A program made the position numbers and the translations under genes. Below, in pieces: positions 26,455 to 34,807 of a DNA stretch of 64,000 nucleotides (position 1 is its first letter; every line of letters starts with the position of its first letter). Below the pieces are notes generated by a model. That model did no database searches. It was not told the DNA's origin and was given only the letters and a program-made list of their open reading frames with translations. Location of the stretch: assembly GCF_005377625.1 (NCBI RefSeq), contig NZ_CP040098.1:2841279-2905278 (forward strand), given 5' to 3'. Origin of the DNA: Desulfoglaeba alkanexedens ALDC (GTDB taxonomy: Bacteria > Desulfobacterota > Syntrophobacteria > Syntrophobacterales > DSM-9756).

Positions 26455-26688
26455 CTATTCACGCGGAAGCCTCGTGATCTGGCGATAGACGGTGACGCCT
26501 CCTCCGGCGATGCCCAAGATGATGAAGACGACGAGCAGGACCCCCCGTGTGTGCAGCCACTTGTCCAGGAAATATCCAAGCACGAAACAGAAGAGGATGC
26601 TTCCCGCCATGGTCAGCCCGACTTGGGTGACCAGTGCCAGGTACTCGATCGCGTCCCGCTTCTTCTTGAAATCACCCATGCGGTCCAT
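26455..26688 (-). CDS. atpZ: AtpZ/AtpI-type small F0 accessory protein
   Basis: 77 aa with two membrane helices (LTMAGSILFCFVLGYFLDKW and VLLVVFIILGIAGGGVTVYR). It matches the small F0F1-ATPase gene-1 family (AtpZ) that leads many atp operons. The first ATG is at 26688; the ATG at 26679 is an alternative. First gene of the F0 run; its promoter must lie in 26689-26942, shared with the divergent L,D-transpeptidase gene. Confidence 0.82.
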   Translation of the reverse strand: MDRMGDFKKKRDAIEYLALVTQVGLTMAGSILFCFVLGYFLDKWLHTRGVLLVVFIILGIAGGGVTVYRQITRLPRE

Positions 26689-26942
26689 CACCGTCTTTTC
26701 GAACGTGGAAGCTTATCTACCACAATCCTGGGAGTTTGTGAAACATTTTTTTTTCGGGTTGCCGACGCCGTGCACGCTGCGGCTGCTGCGGCGGGGGGTG
26801 CGCAAAGGGAAAGGCCATGAGGCCGTCGTAGAAGCTTTGCCAAACGGCGCTCGATATGTCAGAAAGGCGATACGCGAACCCAAGAATCGCTTTCTCCGGT
26901 ATCACAAACGCCACCTGAATCGGAAAGGAGTTTGGAAGTCCC

Positions 26943-28640
26943 ATGCCCCAAGGTCCTGTCGCCGTGCGCCTCATTCGCCTGTATACACGTCTCGCCGTCT
27001 TTCTGTCGATCCTTTCCCTGCCGTGCTGGATGGACCTCGTAACGGCCGTCGCCGACGCGGCTACGGCGCGGGCCGTCCAGGAGATCCTCGGCCAATCCGC
27101 GGAGCCGAGACCCCTGTACATCGCCTGCCAGAAAATCCATGTGGGTGAAGACCTCATCCGCTTTTACGCAGACCGGAGCTTCGCTCCCGCCTGGACGGAT
27201 GCAAACGGCCTGAATGACCTGGGCGACGAGCTTCCCGTGCACCTTTCCGGCGCTCGGGACCACGGGCTCGACCCCGAGGATTATCACCTGGGCTGCATCG
27301 AAGCCCTGGCGGACGACATCCGCCGGAGATCGCAAAAGGGCGGGCCCCCTGATGTGGTCCGGCTCGCGTCCATCGATATTCTCATGTCCGATGCGTTCCT
27401 GATCTTTGCTTCCCACCTGGCCTGCGGCAAAGTGGACCCGGAGAAGTTCCACCCCCTCTGGCTCTCGCCCAAACACAAGACGGATATCCTCGCCGAGCTT
27501 AAACGCCTCTTGGAACACCGCGACCTCCGCCACGCTTTGGGTCGCTTCGCACCGCCTCACCCGGAATACCGGCGCCTGGTCCAGGCGGGCCGGGAGCTGA
27601 GGGCCGTGGTCGTGGGGAGTTCATGGCCGGAGGTTCCACCGGGGCCGACCCTGCACCCGGGCGATACGAGCCGCCGAGTGGTCGTACTTCGAGAGCGGCT
27701 GGCGCGAAGCGGCGACCTGCCGGCAGGGGAGGCGCCGGTGGCGGCCGCTGAGTTTTTCGACCCGTTCCTGGAAGAAGCGGTCAGGCGGTTTCAGAAACGC
27801 CACGGCTTGGCCGTGGACGGCGTGGTGGGGCCGCGGACCCTGGCATCCTTGAACGTTCCTCCCGAAACCAGGCTCCGGCAGATCCTCGTGAACCTCGAAA
27901 GGTGGCGCTGGCTTCCCCGGCACTTGGGAGACCGCTACATCCTGGTGAACGTGGCGGGATTTTCGCTGGAAGCTTACCGCTCCGGGGAAAAGGTCCTGAC
28001 CATGCGGGTCATCGTGGGGAAGAGTTACCAGCGGACCCCCGTTTTCAGCGAAAAGATGCGCTACATCGAGGTGAATCCGTACTGGAACGTACCGTCGAGC
28101 ATCGCCGTCAAGGAGTATCTCCCGAAAATTCGGAAAGATCCGGGCTTCCTGAAAGCCAATCACATGGAACTGCTGTCAGGTTGGGGCCCGTCCAGCCGGG
28201 TCCTGGATCCGCGGGCGATCGACTGGAGCCGCGTCACTCAAGACAATTTTCCCGGCCGTATCCGCCAGCTTCCCGGCCCCTGGAACGCCCTCGGGCGGAT
28301 CAAGTTCATGTTTCCCAACGCCTTCAACGTTTACCTGCACGATACGCCGGAGCGCCACCTTTTCGTCCGGCCTCGGCGGGCGCTGAGCCATGGCTGCATC
28401 CGAGTCGAAAACCCCGTCGATCTCGCTCTTTTCGTGCTGCAAAACGATACTTCCTGGACGCGCGAACAGGTGAAATCGCTGATCGATTCGGGGGAAAGGC
28501 ACGTGATTCCGCTGCCGCATCCCGTCATGGTCCATCTGCTCTACTGGACAGCCTGGGTGGATGAAGCGGGGGTGATCCATTTCAGAGAAGACATTTACGG
28601 GCGGGACGAAATCCTGAGCGACGCGCTGGGGTTGTCCTGA
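26943..28640 (+). CDS. YcbB-type L,D-transpeptidase
   Basis: 565 aa. N-terminal signal or anchor (about 10-38), scaffold domain, a peptidoglycan-binding domain (EEAVRRFQKRHGLAVDGVVG with RTLASLN) and a YkuD catalytic domain ending in SHGCIRVENP with catalytic Cys485. The YIEVNPYWNVPSSIA motif is typical of the YcbB/LdtD subgroup. It forms 3-3 cross-links in peptidoglycan. GGAG precedes the ATG by about 14 nt. It is convergent with a YcbK/MepK-like gene; E. coli has the same pair side by side. Confidence 0.92.
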   Translation: MPQGPVAVRLIRLYTRLAVFLSILSLPCWMDLVTAVADAATARAVQEILGQSAEPRPLYIACQKIHVGEDLIRFYADRSFAPAWTDANGLNDLGDELPVHLSGARDHGLDPEDYHLGCIEALADDIRRRSQKGGPPDVVRLASIDILMSDAFLIFASHLACGKVDPEKFHPLWLSPKHKTDILAELKRLLEHRDLRHALGRFAPPHPEYRRLVQAGRELRAVVVGSSWPEVPPGPTLHPGDTSRRVVVLRERLARSGDLPAGEAPVAAAEFFDPFLEEAVRRFQKRHGLAVDGVVGPRTLASLNVPPETRLRQILVNLERWRWLPRHLGDRYILVNVAGFSLEAYRSGEKVLTMRVIVGKSYQRTPVFSEKMRYIEVNPYWNVPSSIAVKEYLPKIRKDPGFLKANHMELLSGWGPSSRVLDPRAIDWSRVTQDNFPGRIRQLPGPWNALGRIKFMFPNAFNVYLHDTPERHLFVRPRRALSHGCIRVENPVDLALFVLQNDTSWTREQVKSLIDSGERHVIPLPHPVMVHLLYWTAWVDEAGVIHFREDIYGRDEILSDALGLS

Positions 28641-28677
28641 GGACGCTCCCTTTTGGGATCGGGCTGCGGGGCGAAGA

Positions 28678-29226
28678 CTACCAGGACCGGACGGGTCCCA
28701 CGTCCAGGTGAATGAATTCGGGATAGGTGCCGATGCCGCCGGCGCTGAACGTGGCGGCCACCCGGCGGATATCCTCCAGGGAAACGCCGTCCATGCGAAT
28801 GTCTGCGGCCATTCCCTTGAGATGGTAGCTTTTCAGGGCCACCCCGTGGCCGTTCTCTCGAAGCAGACGGTTGTAGGCCTTGGAACGGTAGCCGGACACC
28901 AGCAGGTAAGGCCTGTCCAGGGCGCCCACGCGGGAACGCACGGCGTCGAGAAGCATGTAGAGACGCGGGCTGATGGGATGGACCTGGTTGGTGTGGTGGC
29001 AGCGGAAGATGTGCTGAAGCTTGGCGATGGCTTTCCGGTTCAATCGGCCGAATCGGTCCATGTACTGAACACTCAGGTGCTCACAGGTGTGAAGGTTGTA
29101 GATGTTCAGCCGGCCGGAACAGTACCGTGCATAAGAGGGTAGCGCCGCATCTGCCGGAGAAAAGGAAAACAGGGGCGCCGCCAGATTTCCCAACAGCAGA
29201 AGCTTCAAGGCTTCCCTACGGGTCAT
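28678..29226 (-). CDS. YcbK/MepK-type DUF882 peptidoglycan peptidase
   Basis: 182 aa with a Tat-like leader (MTRREALKLLLLGNLAAPLF). The catalytic M15-like zinc site is visible as SYHLKGMAADI (His and Asp) and YPEFIHLDVG (second His). The SGYRSKAYNRLLRENG segment is diagnostic for the YcbK/DUF882 family. MepK cuts 3-3 cross-links made by L,D-transpeptidases, so this protein is the logical partner of the convergent YcbB-like gene. Confidence 0.9.
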   Translation of the reverse strand: MTRREALKLLLLGNLAAPLFSFSPADAALPSYARYCSGRLNIYNLHTCEHLSVQYMDRFGRLNRKAIAKLQHIFRCHHTNQVHPISPRLYMLLDAVRSRVGALDRPYLLVSGYRSKAYNRLLRENGHGVALKSYHLKGMAADIRMDGVSLEDIRRVAATFSAGGIGTYPEFIHLDVGPVRSW

Positions 29227-29387
29227 GAGGAATCCCTCGTCTCTCGACGCAATTTTTGGAATGTGAACGTTCGTACCGCCGGGCGAAGCGAATACCGGCG
29301 TGACCCTAGGCCGGAACGACGTTAAGGGAATCCACGCGGCTTTGTCAAGCGTAGATCGACAGTGTTCAAAGCGTCGACTGATGCCAA

Positions 29388-29435
29388 ATTCTATTTCCCC
29401 TCCCCTTGTGGGAAGGGATTAAGGGGAGGGGGAGA
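29388..29435. repeat. Dispersed CCCCTCCCC repeat left of ssrA
   Basis: Unit CAAATTCTATTT-CCCCTCCCCTTGTGGGAAGG-ATTAAGGGGAGGGG, in plus orientation. An inverted copy lies at 30064-30180, so the tmRNA gene is enclosed by the pair. Confidence 0.85.
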
Positions 29436-29449
29436 TGAGAAGATACATC

Positions 29450-29484
29450 AAAAAAAAGGGCCGGCCGGAATCGGCTGACCCTTT
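29450..29484 (-). terminator. Rho-independent terminator of ssrA
   Basis: On the minus strand GGGTCAGCC pairs with GGCCGGCCC (one mismatch, loop of 6), followed by eight T. It starts 12 nt after the tmRNA 3' end. Confidence 0.88.
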
Positions 29485-29495
29485 GCGTGCGTTTC

Positions 29496-29850
29496 TGGTG
29501 GAGGCGGCGGGAATCGAACCCGCGTCCGAAGGCATTCCGCACAAGCATCTACATGCTTAGCCGCGGTTTTGGTTCTCGCTTCTCGAGCCTCCCCGTGGCC
29601 GGATGCTCTCGAAGCCAGCTTCCTCACGCTTCGCCCGCGGAACTGGAAGCACCGTTCCGAAGACTAGCCCGGTGAGTCGACGCTCCATCCGGCTACCCAG
29701 GCGCTGACCGGAGGAACGGTAGCCGCTTTAAGCGGCTACGGCATACGCATAATCGTCTGCGTTTGTCTTTAAGCCTGTCCGTTTTACGGGCGGGCAGACC
29801 CCGGCATGCAGCTTGAGCTTCTTTACCTCCGTCGAACCCTTTTCGCCCCC
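29496..29850 (-). ncRNA. ssrA: Transfer-messenger RNA (tmRNA)
   Basis: 355 nt. The 5' end GGGGGCGAAAAGG and 3' end CCGCCTCCACCA form a 7-bp acceptor stem (one G-U) with encoded CCA; the T arm GGTTCGATTCC is present. The tag frame reads ...ADDYAYAVAA then TAA (GCAGACGATTATGCGTATGC and onward); the exact resume codon is uncertain and could lie one or two codons upstream. tmRNA rescues stalled ribosomes with SmpB, encoded 366 nt upstream on the same strand. It has its own promoter and terminator. Confidence 0.96.
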
Positions 29851-29878
29851 ATAGAGGCACCAGTTGACTTGTAACGGG

Positions 29879-29907
29879 ATTGTAATACCACAGGAGGAAA
29901 AGGTCAA
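29879..29907 (-). promoter_or_regulatory. Sigma70-type promoter of ssrA
   Basis: Minus strand -35 TTGACC (29902-29907), 17-bp spacer, -10 TACAAT (29879-29884), near consensus. Transcription would begin about 20 nt before the mature tmRNA 5' end, leaving a short leader for RNase P. Confidence 0.82.
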
Positions 29908-30063
29908 CCGGGTACATCTGGACGGTACCGAGAGGCCGCCGCCGTGACTCGGTCCTCGCCATGAGCTTGCGCCAGTCTCCTTCGCCGGAAGGCGGCTGGA
30001 ATCCCAAACCGCAAAGTGGAACCTAGGGTATCAGTTCTCCTTCGGTCGGCGATTCCTGTAAAA

Positions 30064-30180
30064 AACTTCGTAGCGTGCTAAAGCGGAGACCTTAAGCAAA
30101 AAGGATAACGAAGGTCAAAAAATCCTCCTCTCCCCGCTCCCCTTACTCCCCTCCCACAAGGGGAGGGGAAATAGAATGTG
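30064..30180. repeat. Dispersed repeat between ssrA and smpB, inverted copy
   Basis: Reads CGTAGCGTGCTAAAG-CGGAGACCTTAAGCAAAAAGG-TAACGAAGGTCA on the plus strand and ends in CCCTCCCACAAGGGGAGGGG-AAATAGAAT. It is the reverse orientation of 29388-29435 and matches the right half of the unit at 45773-46258. The rest of 29908-30215 holds no gene. Confidence 0.82.
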
Positions 30181-30197
30181 AAATACATGCCCTCGAT

Positions 30198-30227
30198 GGG
30201 TCAAGGAACCTTGGGTCAAGGAACCTT
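30198..30227. repeat. 15-bp tandem duplication across the smpB stop codon
   Basis: GGGTCAAGGAACCTT occurs twice in tandem (30198-30212, 30213-30227). The inner copy supplies the smpB TGA (30216-30218); the outer copy would provide the same stop if the inner were lost. Confidence 0.8.
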
Positions 30228-30710
30228 GTATTTTTTCCGCATCCGGTCCATGTCCCGGGCTTCCTGCTTGCGTTTGAGGGTTTCGCGCTTGTCGTAGACC
30301 TTCTTGCCCCTGGCGAGGGCCAGTTCGACTTTCACCTTGCCCTGCTTGAAGTACATTTTGAGCGGCACCAGGGTGAGTCCGCGTTCCTGGGTCTTTCCCA
30401 AGAGGCGCTTGATTTCCCGGCGATGGAGAAGCAGCTTTCTCACCCTTTCCGGTTCGTGGTTGTTGTAGGAAGCCGAGGAGTAGGGGCTGATGTGCGCGCC
30501 GTGAAGAAAGACTTCGCCCCGCTTGATCTTGGCGTGGCTGTCCTTGAGGTTGGCGCGGCCTTCACGCAGGGATTTCACTTCGGAACCCAGAAGCACGATG
30601 CCCGCCTCGAAAGTCTCCAGGATCTCGAAGTCGTGATGCGCCTTTTTGTTGCTGCAAATGAGGCGTATTCCGTCCTTGGATCCCTTGGGTGCTTTTTTCT
30701 TGGCTGCCAT
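30216..30710 (-). CDS. smpB: SsrA-binding protein SmpB
   Basis: 164 aa, family length. ICSNKKAHHDFEILETFEAG, GSEVKSLREGRANLKDSHAK and the C-terminal basic tail (DKRETLKRKQEARDMDRMRK) are diagnostic. It binds tmRNA and delivers it to stalled ribosomes. The N-terminal extension MAAKKKAPKG is Lys-rich. A 15-bp tandem duplication covers its stop codon. Confidence 0.97.
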   Translation of the reverse strand: MAAKKKAPKGSKDGIRLICSNKKAHHDFEILETFEAGIVLLGSEVKSLREGRANLKDSHAKIKRGEVFLHGAHISPYSSASYNNHEPERVRKLLLHRREIKRLLGKTQERGLTLVPLKMYFKQGKVKVELALARGKKVYDKRETLKRKQEARDMDRMRKKYKVP

Positions 30711-30745
30711 GGCCTTCCTGTCACAAACGTTTTCAACCCGGCGGG

Positions 30746-32551
30746 CTAAGCGACGGCGGTCCTGAGCTTCGGGCTGAGAGCGCTGGGGTCGAAAAACTTG
30801 AATTCCTCGGGGAAGGTCCGCAGCACCATCTCCTGTAGGCTCATGCGGATCTGCTCGGCGGTCCGCATGTTCAACACCTCGGTCAGAAACACACGGCAGT
30901 GGGCGAGAACGGAGCGGCGGATGAGGTTCTTGACCCGGGGCACGGATTGGGGGTTCATGCTCAGGCTGTCCAGTTCCAAACCCAGGAAGATCGGCACGTA
31001 GATGGGTTCGCCGGCCATTTCGCCGCAGACCGTAACGGGAATTCCCGCCCGGTGGCCCGTATCCACCACCTGCTTGATCATTCGGAGGATTCCCGGGTGG
31101 AGCGGGTCGAAAAGGTACGCCACGTGCTCGTTGACTCGATCGATGGCGAGGCTGTACTGGATCAGGTCGTTGGTGCCGATACTGAAAAAGTCCACTTCCA
31201 GGGCGAGGAGATCCGCCACGGCCACAGCGGACGGAACTTCCATCATGATGCCCAGGCGCAGGTCGGGATCGAAAGGGATGCGCCGGCGTTCCAGATCGCC
31301 CCGGACTTCGTTGAGCACCCGCTTGGCCTCATAAAGTTCTCCGACGCCCGAAATGAGGGGAAACAAGAGCTGGATGTTCCGGGCGACGGCGCTCGCTCTC
31401 AGGATCGCTCGAAGTTGCGTGCGAAAGAGCTCCTGATGTTGGAGGCAGAGGCGGATGGCGCGTAGGCCGAGCGCGGGATTCACCTGTTCGGGGTGAGCGA
31501 ACCAGGGGCCGAGTTTCTCAGCACCCAGGTCCAGCGTTCGCATGGTTACGGTCTGGGGAGCCATGAGCTCGGCAAGTTCCCGATATTCCTGGTAGAGCTC
31601 CTCTTCCTCCGGGGCCGTGTCCCGGTTCATGAAGAAGAATTCCGTGCGATAGAGACCGATGGATTCGGCGCCGTTGTCCTTGGCCGCGACCACCTCTTCC
31701 AGCAATTCGATGTTGGCTTCGACCCGGACCCGGTACCGGTCGGTGGTGAGGGCGGGAAGGTGGGCCTTGCGGTTGATTTCCTTGAGGTAATTTTCGAGGG
31801 CTTCCTGGAGTTCATAATAGAAACCGATCTGATCCTCGCTCGGGTTGATGATGACTTTTCCGGAAGCCCCGTCGATGATGAGGATGTCCCCGGTGTGGAT
31901 GATCCGGGAAGCCTTTTCCGCGCCCACCACGGCGGGAATCCCAAGCGCTCGGGCGAGGATGGAGGTGTGCGAGGTTCGGCCTCCCATTTCCGTCACCAGC
32001 CCTAGGGTCCGCTCGAGCTGAAGTTGAGCGGCGTCGGCCGCTGAGAGGTCCTTGGCCACGATGATCACCCGTTCCCGGATGCCCTGAATGGCCAGATCTT
32101 CCTGGCCCGCCAGGTTTCGAAGGATCCGCTCTCCGACGCTGTCCACGTCCGAAACGCGGCTCCGGATGTATTCGTCTTCGAGGGAGGCGAACAATTCGTG
32201 GACCTTCCTGAGCGACCGCTTCAGCGCCCACTGGGCGTTCAGTTTCTCTTCCCGGATGATCCGAAGCGTTTCATCATAAATCAGCCGGTCCCGCAGGATC
32301 ACCTGGTGGGCGTCCAGAATGTGGAGGTGTTCCTTCAGATCCGGATGGATGGATTCCTTGATGGCCTGCAGATCCCGTTCCGCCTTGGCCACCGCCTCTT
32401 CGAAACGCGCCGCCTCCTCGGCCTCGGCTGCGGCGCCCGAAAGCTTGTGAAACGCAATGGGTGTGGATCCGTGATCCACCAGGTAAGCCTTTCCGATGGC
32501 GATACCCGGTGACACCCCGATTCCCTGAACTGTGGTGGGAGTACCGTCCAT
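30746..32551 (-). CDS. ptsI: Phosphoenolpyruvate-protein phosphotransferase (PTS enzyme I)
   Basis: 601 aa. IGVSPGIAIGKAYL opens the N-terminal domain; GGRTSHTSILARALGIPAVV carries the phosphorylated His (about residue 195); the PEP-binding TIM barrel has LYRTEFFFMNRD, MMEVPSAV and FFSIGTNDLIQY with the active-site Cys in VTVCGEMAG. It transfers phosphate from PEP to HPr. The ATG at 32551 fits the family start; no strong Shine-Dalgarno is seen, and ATG 32569 is possible. hpr lies 224 nt upstream; no enzyme II gene is in the window, so a regulatory PTS is plausible. Confidence 0.95.
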   Translation of the reverse strand: MDGTPTTVQGIGVSPGIAIGKAYLVDHGSTPIAFHKLSGAAAEAEEAARFEEAVAKAERDLQAIKESIHPDLKEHLHILDAHQVILRDRLIYDETLRIIREEKLNAQWALKRSLRKVHELFASLEDEYIRSRVSDVDSVGERILRNLAGQEDLAIQGIRERVIIVAKDLSAADAAQLQLERTLGLVTEMGGRTSHTSILARALGIPAVVGAEKASRIIHTGDILIIDGASGKVIINPSEDQIGFYYELQEALENYLKEINRKAHLPALTTDRYRVRVEANIELLEEVVAAKDNGAESIGLYRTEFFFMNRDTAPEEEELYQEYRELAELMAPQTVTMRTLDLGAEKLGPWFAHPEQVNPALGLRAIRLCLQHQELFRTQLRAILRASAVARNIQLLFPLISGVGELYEAKRVLNEVRGDLERRRIPFDPDLRLGIMMEVPSAVAVADLLALEVDFFSIGTNDLIQYSLAIDRVNEHVAYLFDPLHPGILRMIKQVVDTGHRAGIPVTVCGEMAGEPIYVPIFLGLELDSLSMNPQSVPRVKNLIRRSVLAHCRVFLTEVLNMRTAEQIRMSLQEMVLRTFPEEFKFFDPSALSPKLRTAVA

Positions 32552-32775
32552 GAGCAATGCGTGCACCATTGAGCGCTACAGGCTCGTCCGAAGGCCATGA
32601 AAAAACCGAGAAACCGCGGTCCGGCCGACGAACGGGAAGCCTGTGCGCGCTGTCTCGGCGTTGATTTTGATGGAAATGGATGAACGTCAGCGGGTCACCA
32701 CAGGCCGGCAACCGTGCGCGCCAACCCTTGAAAGAGCGCGCCCTTCACCGGTGGGCATCTTCGGCCGGCTTGGAC

Positions 32776-33057
32776 TCACGTCTCTCCAAACTTGCTCTTG
32801 AAAAGCTGAGCAACGGCTTTCAGCGCAGCCGCTGCATCCGTCCCCCTGGAAATCACGCGCACCTTGCATCCATGAGGGCATTGCAGGCTGAGGACATCCA
32901 AGATATTCTTCGCGCTCACGCTGGTTTTGTCCTTGACGAACCAGATTTCCGCTTCAAACGAGGACGCCACCTTGACGATTTGAGCCGCGACCCTGGCGTG
33001 AAGACCCAGTCTATTCGAAACTGTAAACTCCTGCTCCAAGGCCGTGTTGTCTGACAT
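32776..33057 (-). CDS. ptsH: HPr phosphocarrier protein
   Basis: 93 aa. NRLGLHARVAAQIVKVASSF carries the phospho-accepting His20. At the position of the regulatory Ser46 of other HPr proteins, this one has Asn51 (SAKNILDVLSL), so HPr-kinase control at that site is not expected. A longer frame to 33117 has no family support. Upstream of ptsI on the same strand; 32552-32775 between them shows nothing recognisable. Confidence 0.93.
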   Translation of the reverse strand: MSDNTALEQEFTVSNRLGLHARVAAQIVKVASSFEAEIWFVKDKTSVSAKNILDVLSLQCPHGCKVRVISRGTDAAAALKAVAQLFKSKFGET

Positions 33058-33248
33058 AACTGTGCTCAAGCGTCGCCTGCTCCCGCCTGGGTCGAATTTT
33101 TGCGCGTCTCTTATCACATGGCCGGCGCGAAGTCAACTGAAGGTCCGGACCGACGACCTGTGGAAAGATGGGCTTGAAGCGAGCGATCAAGCCGTAATAA
33201 AAGGCACTGATGGCGGGCGTCTCTCATGATGGAGGATGTTCAAAATCT

Positions 33249-33410
33249 TGGTAGCATAGAAAATAATAGACAAATATTTGATGCCAAATTCTATTTCCCC
33301 TCCCCTTGTGGGAGGGGATTAAGGGGAGGGGAATGTAACTGACTAACATACATTAGTTTTCTCACCCTCACCCAAACCCTCTCCCATAAACGGAGTGGGT
33401 TCGGCCCTTC
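33249..33410. repeat. Dispersed repeat (GGTAGCAT-ended unit with CCCCTCCCC core)
   Basis: Starts TTGGTAGCATAGAAAATAAT, contains CAAATTCTATTT-CCCCTCCCCTTGTGGGAGG and continues through ACATACATTAGTTTTCTCAC-CCTCACCC to about 33410. It is closely similar over about 150 bp to 45773-45925, including the non-palindromic parts, so the repeat unit is larger than the C-rich core. No gene is visible in 33058-33500. Confidence 0.85.
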
Positions 33411-33500
33411 TCACGGCATGGATCGCCGCTGAATATCGGCGCGTATTACCGGGTCCGGCATCCGGGATTCTCGCCGCCGGTGCTTGGTTCTACCGGCTGC

Positions 33501-34802
33501 TCATGGGCCCCGCCGCCTGAAGAACCCTCCGTCGCACAGTCGGCCGACGATGCGGCCGGCCGTCCCCGCGTGGTCGTAGACAGCCCGGCGGCAGGCTTCA
33601 CCGGTTCGCCGACGGAAAGCCGGTCCCTGCAGCCGTTCCAGGCATTTCTCACGGATATCCCCCGCGTTTCGCACCCGTTCTCCGCACCCGCGTTCCAGCA
33701 GCAGGGATTCGATTTCGCGGAAGTTGAAAAGGTGAGGACCCCAGAGGCAGGGCGTTCCATGGACGGCGGCTTCCAGAGGGTTGTGGCCGCCGAAGGGAAC
33801 CAGGCTTCCTCCGATGAAGGCCGTGTCGGCCGCGGCATAAAACCGAGCCAATTCACCGAGGGAATCGAGGAGGAAAACCGACCGGCCTCGAGCGGTTTCT
33901 TCGAGACTGCGGCGGCCCGTGGGAAGTCCCCGTTCCCTGCACAGGGCGATGATTTGGGCCGCTCGCTGGATATGCCGAGGGGCGAGAATCAGGAGCGGAT
34001 CGTCCAGTTCCCGGCTTAGCGCGGCGTGGGCTTCAAGCAGTACGCTTTCTTCACCCGGGTGCGTACTCCCGGCGATCCACACCGGCCGTTCAAGCGGAAT
34101 CTCCATCCGGCGTCGAAGAGCGGCTCCGTCGGTTTCGGGGGCTTCGAGGAGTGCCAGGTCGAACTTGAGGTTTCCGCAGACGTGCAAGCGGCCCCGTGAA
34201 ACTCCCAGGGCGGCCAGCCGCTTGCGGTCTTCCCGGGACTGGGTGAAAACGGCGTCCATGAGGCCGTAAAGCGCTGCAGCGAAGGGGCGGAACCGGCGGA
34301 AACGCTTGTGAGACTTGGGGGACAGGCGGGCGTTGACGCAGACCGACGGAATCCCTCGGCGCTTGAGCCCCAAAAGAAGGTTGGGCCACAGGTCGGTTTC
34401 CACGAGGATGAAGGCCCGCGGACTGAGGCGGTGGAGCAGCTTTTTCACGGCCCAGGGGAAGTCGTGCGGGAGAAAAAAGACGGTTTCCACCCGGTTCGAA
34501 AGTCGAGCCGTCGCAATCCGGTAACCCGACTCGGTTCCGACGGAGAAAACCAGGGGAACGGCCGGGAGGCGCCGGCGGAGTTCCATGACCAGGGGAACTG
34601 CGGATAGGGTTTCGCCGACCGAAAGGGCGTGGATCCAGACGGGATCGGCGGCGGTGAAATCGGGCACGGCCAGGCCGAGCCGAAACCGGCGGCTTCGGCC
34701 GTACTTGCCGTCCGTTCGTGCACGGATGGCATAGTACAGCGCCACCCAGGGCCAGGCGGCGGCCGCGCCGGCCGCGCACAGAAAGGAATAGAGCCTGTTC
34801 AT
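33501..34802 (-). CDS. waaA: 3-deoxy-D-manno-octulosonic acid transferase (Kdo transferase)
   Basis: 433 aa with one N-terminal membrane anchor (about 5-25). WIHALSVGETLSAVPLVMEL, FILVETDLWPNLLLGLKRRG, IAGSTHPGEE and GGSLVPFGGHNPLEAA are diagnostic WaaA motifs; Glu in ETDLWPN matches the catalytic region. It adds Kdo to lipid IVA at the inner membrane. Last gene of the envelope run, 5 nt after msbA. No lpxK follows in this window. Confidence 0.95.
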   Translation of the reverse strand: MNRLYSFLCAAGAAAAWPWVALYYAIRARTDGKYGRSRRFRLGLAVPDFTAADPVWIHALSVGETLSAVPLVMELRRRLPAVPLVFSVGTESGYRIATARLSNRVETVFFLPHDFPWAVKKLLHRLSPRAFILVETDLWPNLLLGLKRRGIPSVCVNARLSPKSHKRFRRFRPFAAALYGLMDAVFTQSREDRKRLAALGVSRGRLHVCGNLKFDLALLEAPETDGAALRRRMEIPLERPVWIAGSTHPGEESVLLEAHAALSRELDDPLLILAPRHIQRAAQIIALCRERGLPTGRRSLEETARGRSVFLLDSLGELARFYAAADTAFIGGSLVPFGGHNPLEAAVHGTPCLWGPHLFNFREIESLLLERGCGERVRNAGDIREKCLERLQGPAFRRRTGEACRRAVYDHAGTAGRIVGRLCDGGFFRRRGP

Positions 34803-34807
34803 GCGCG

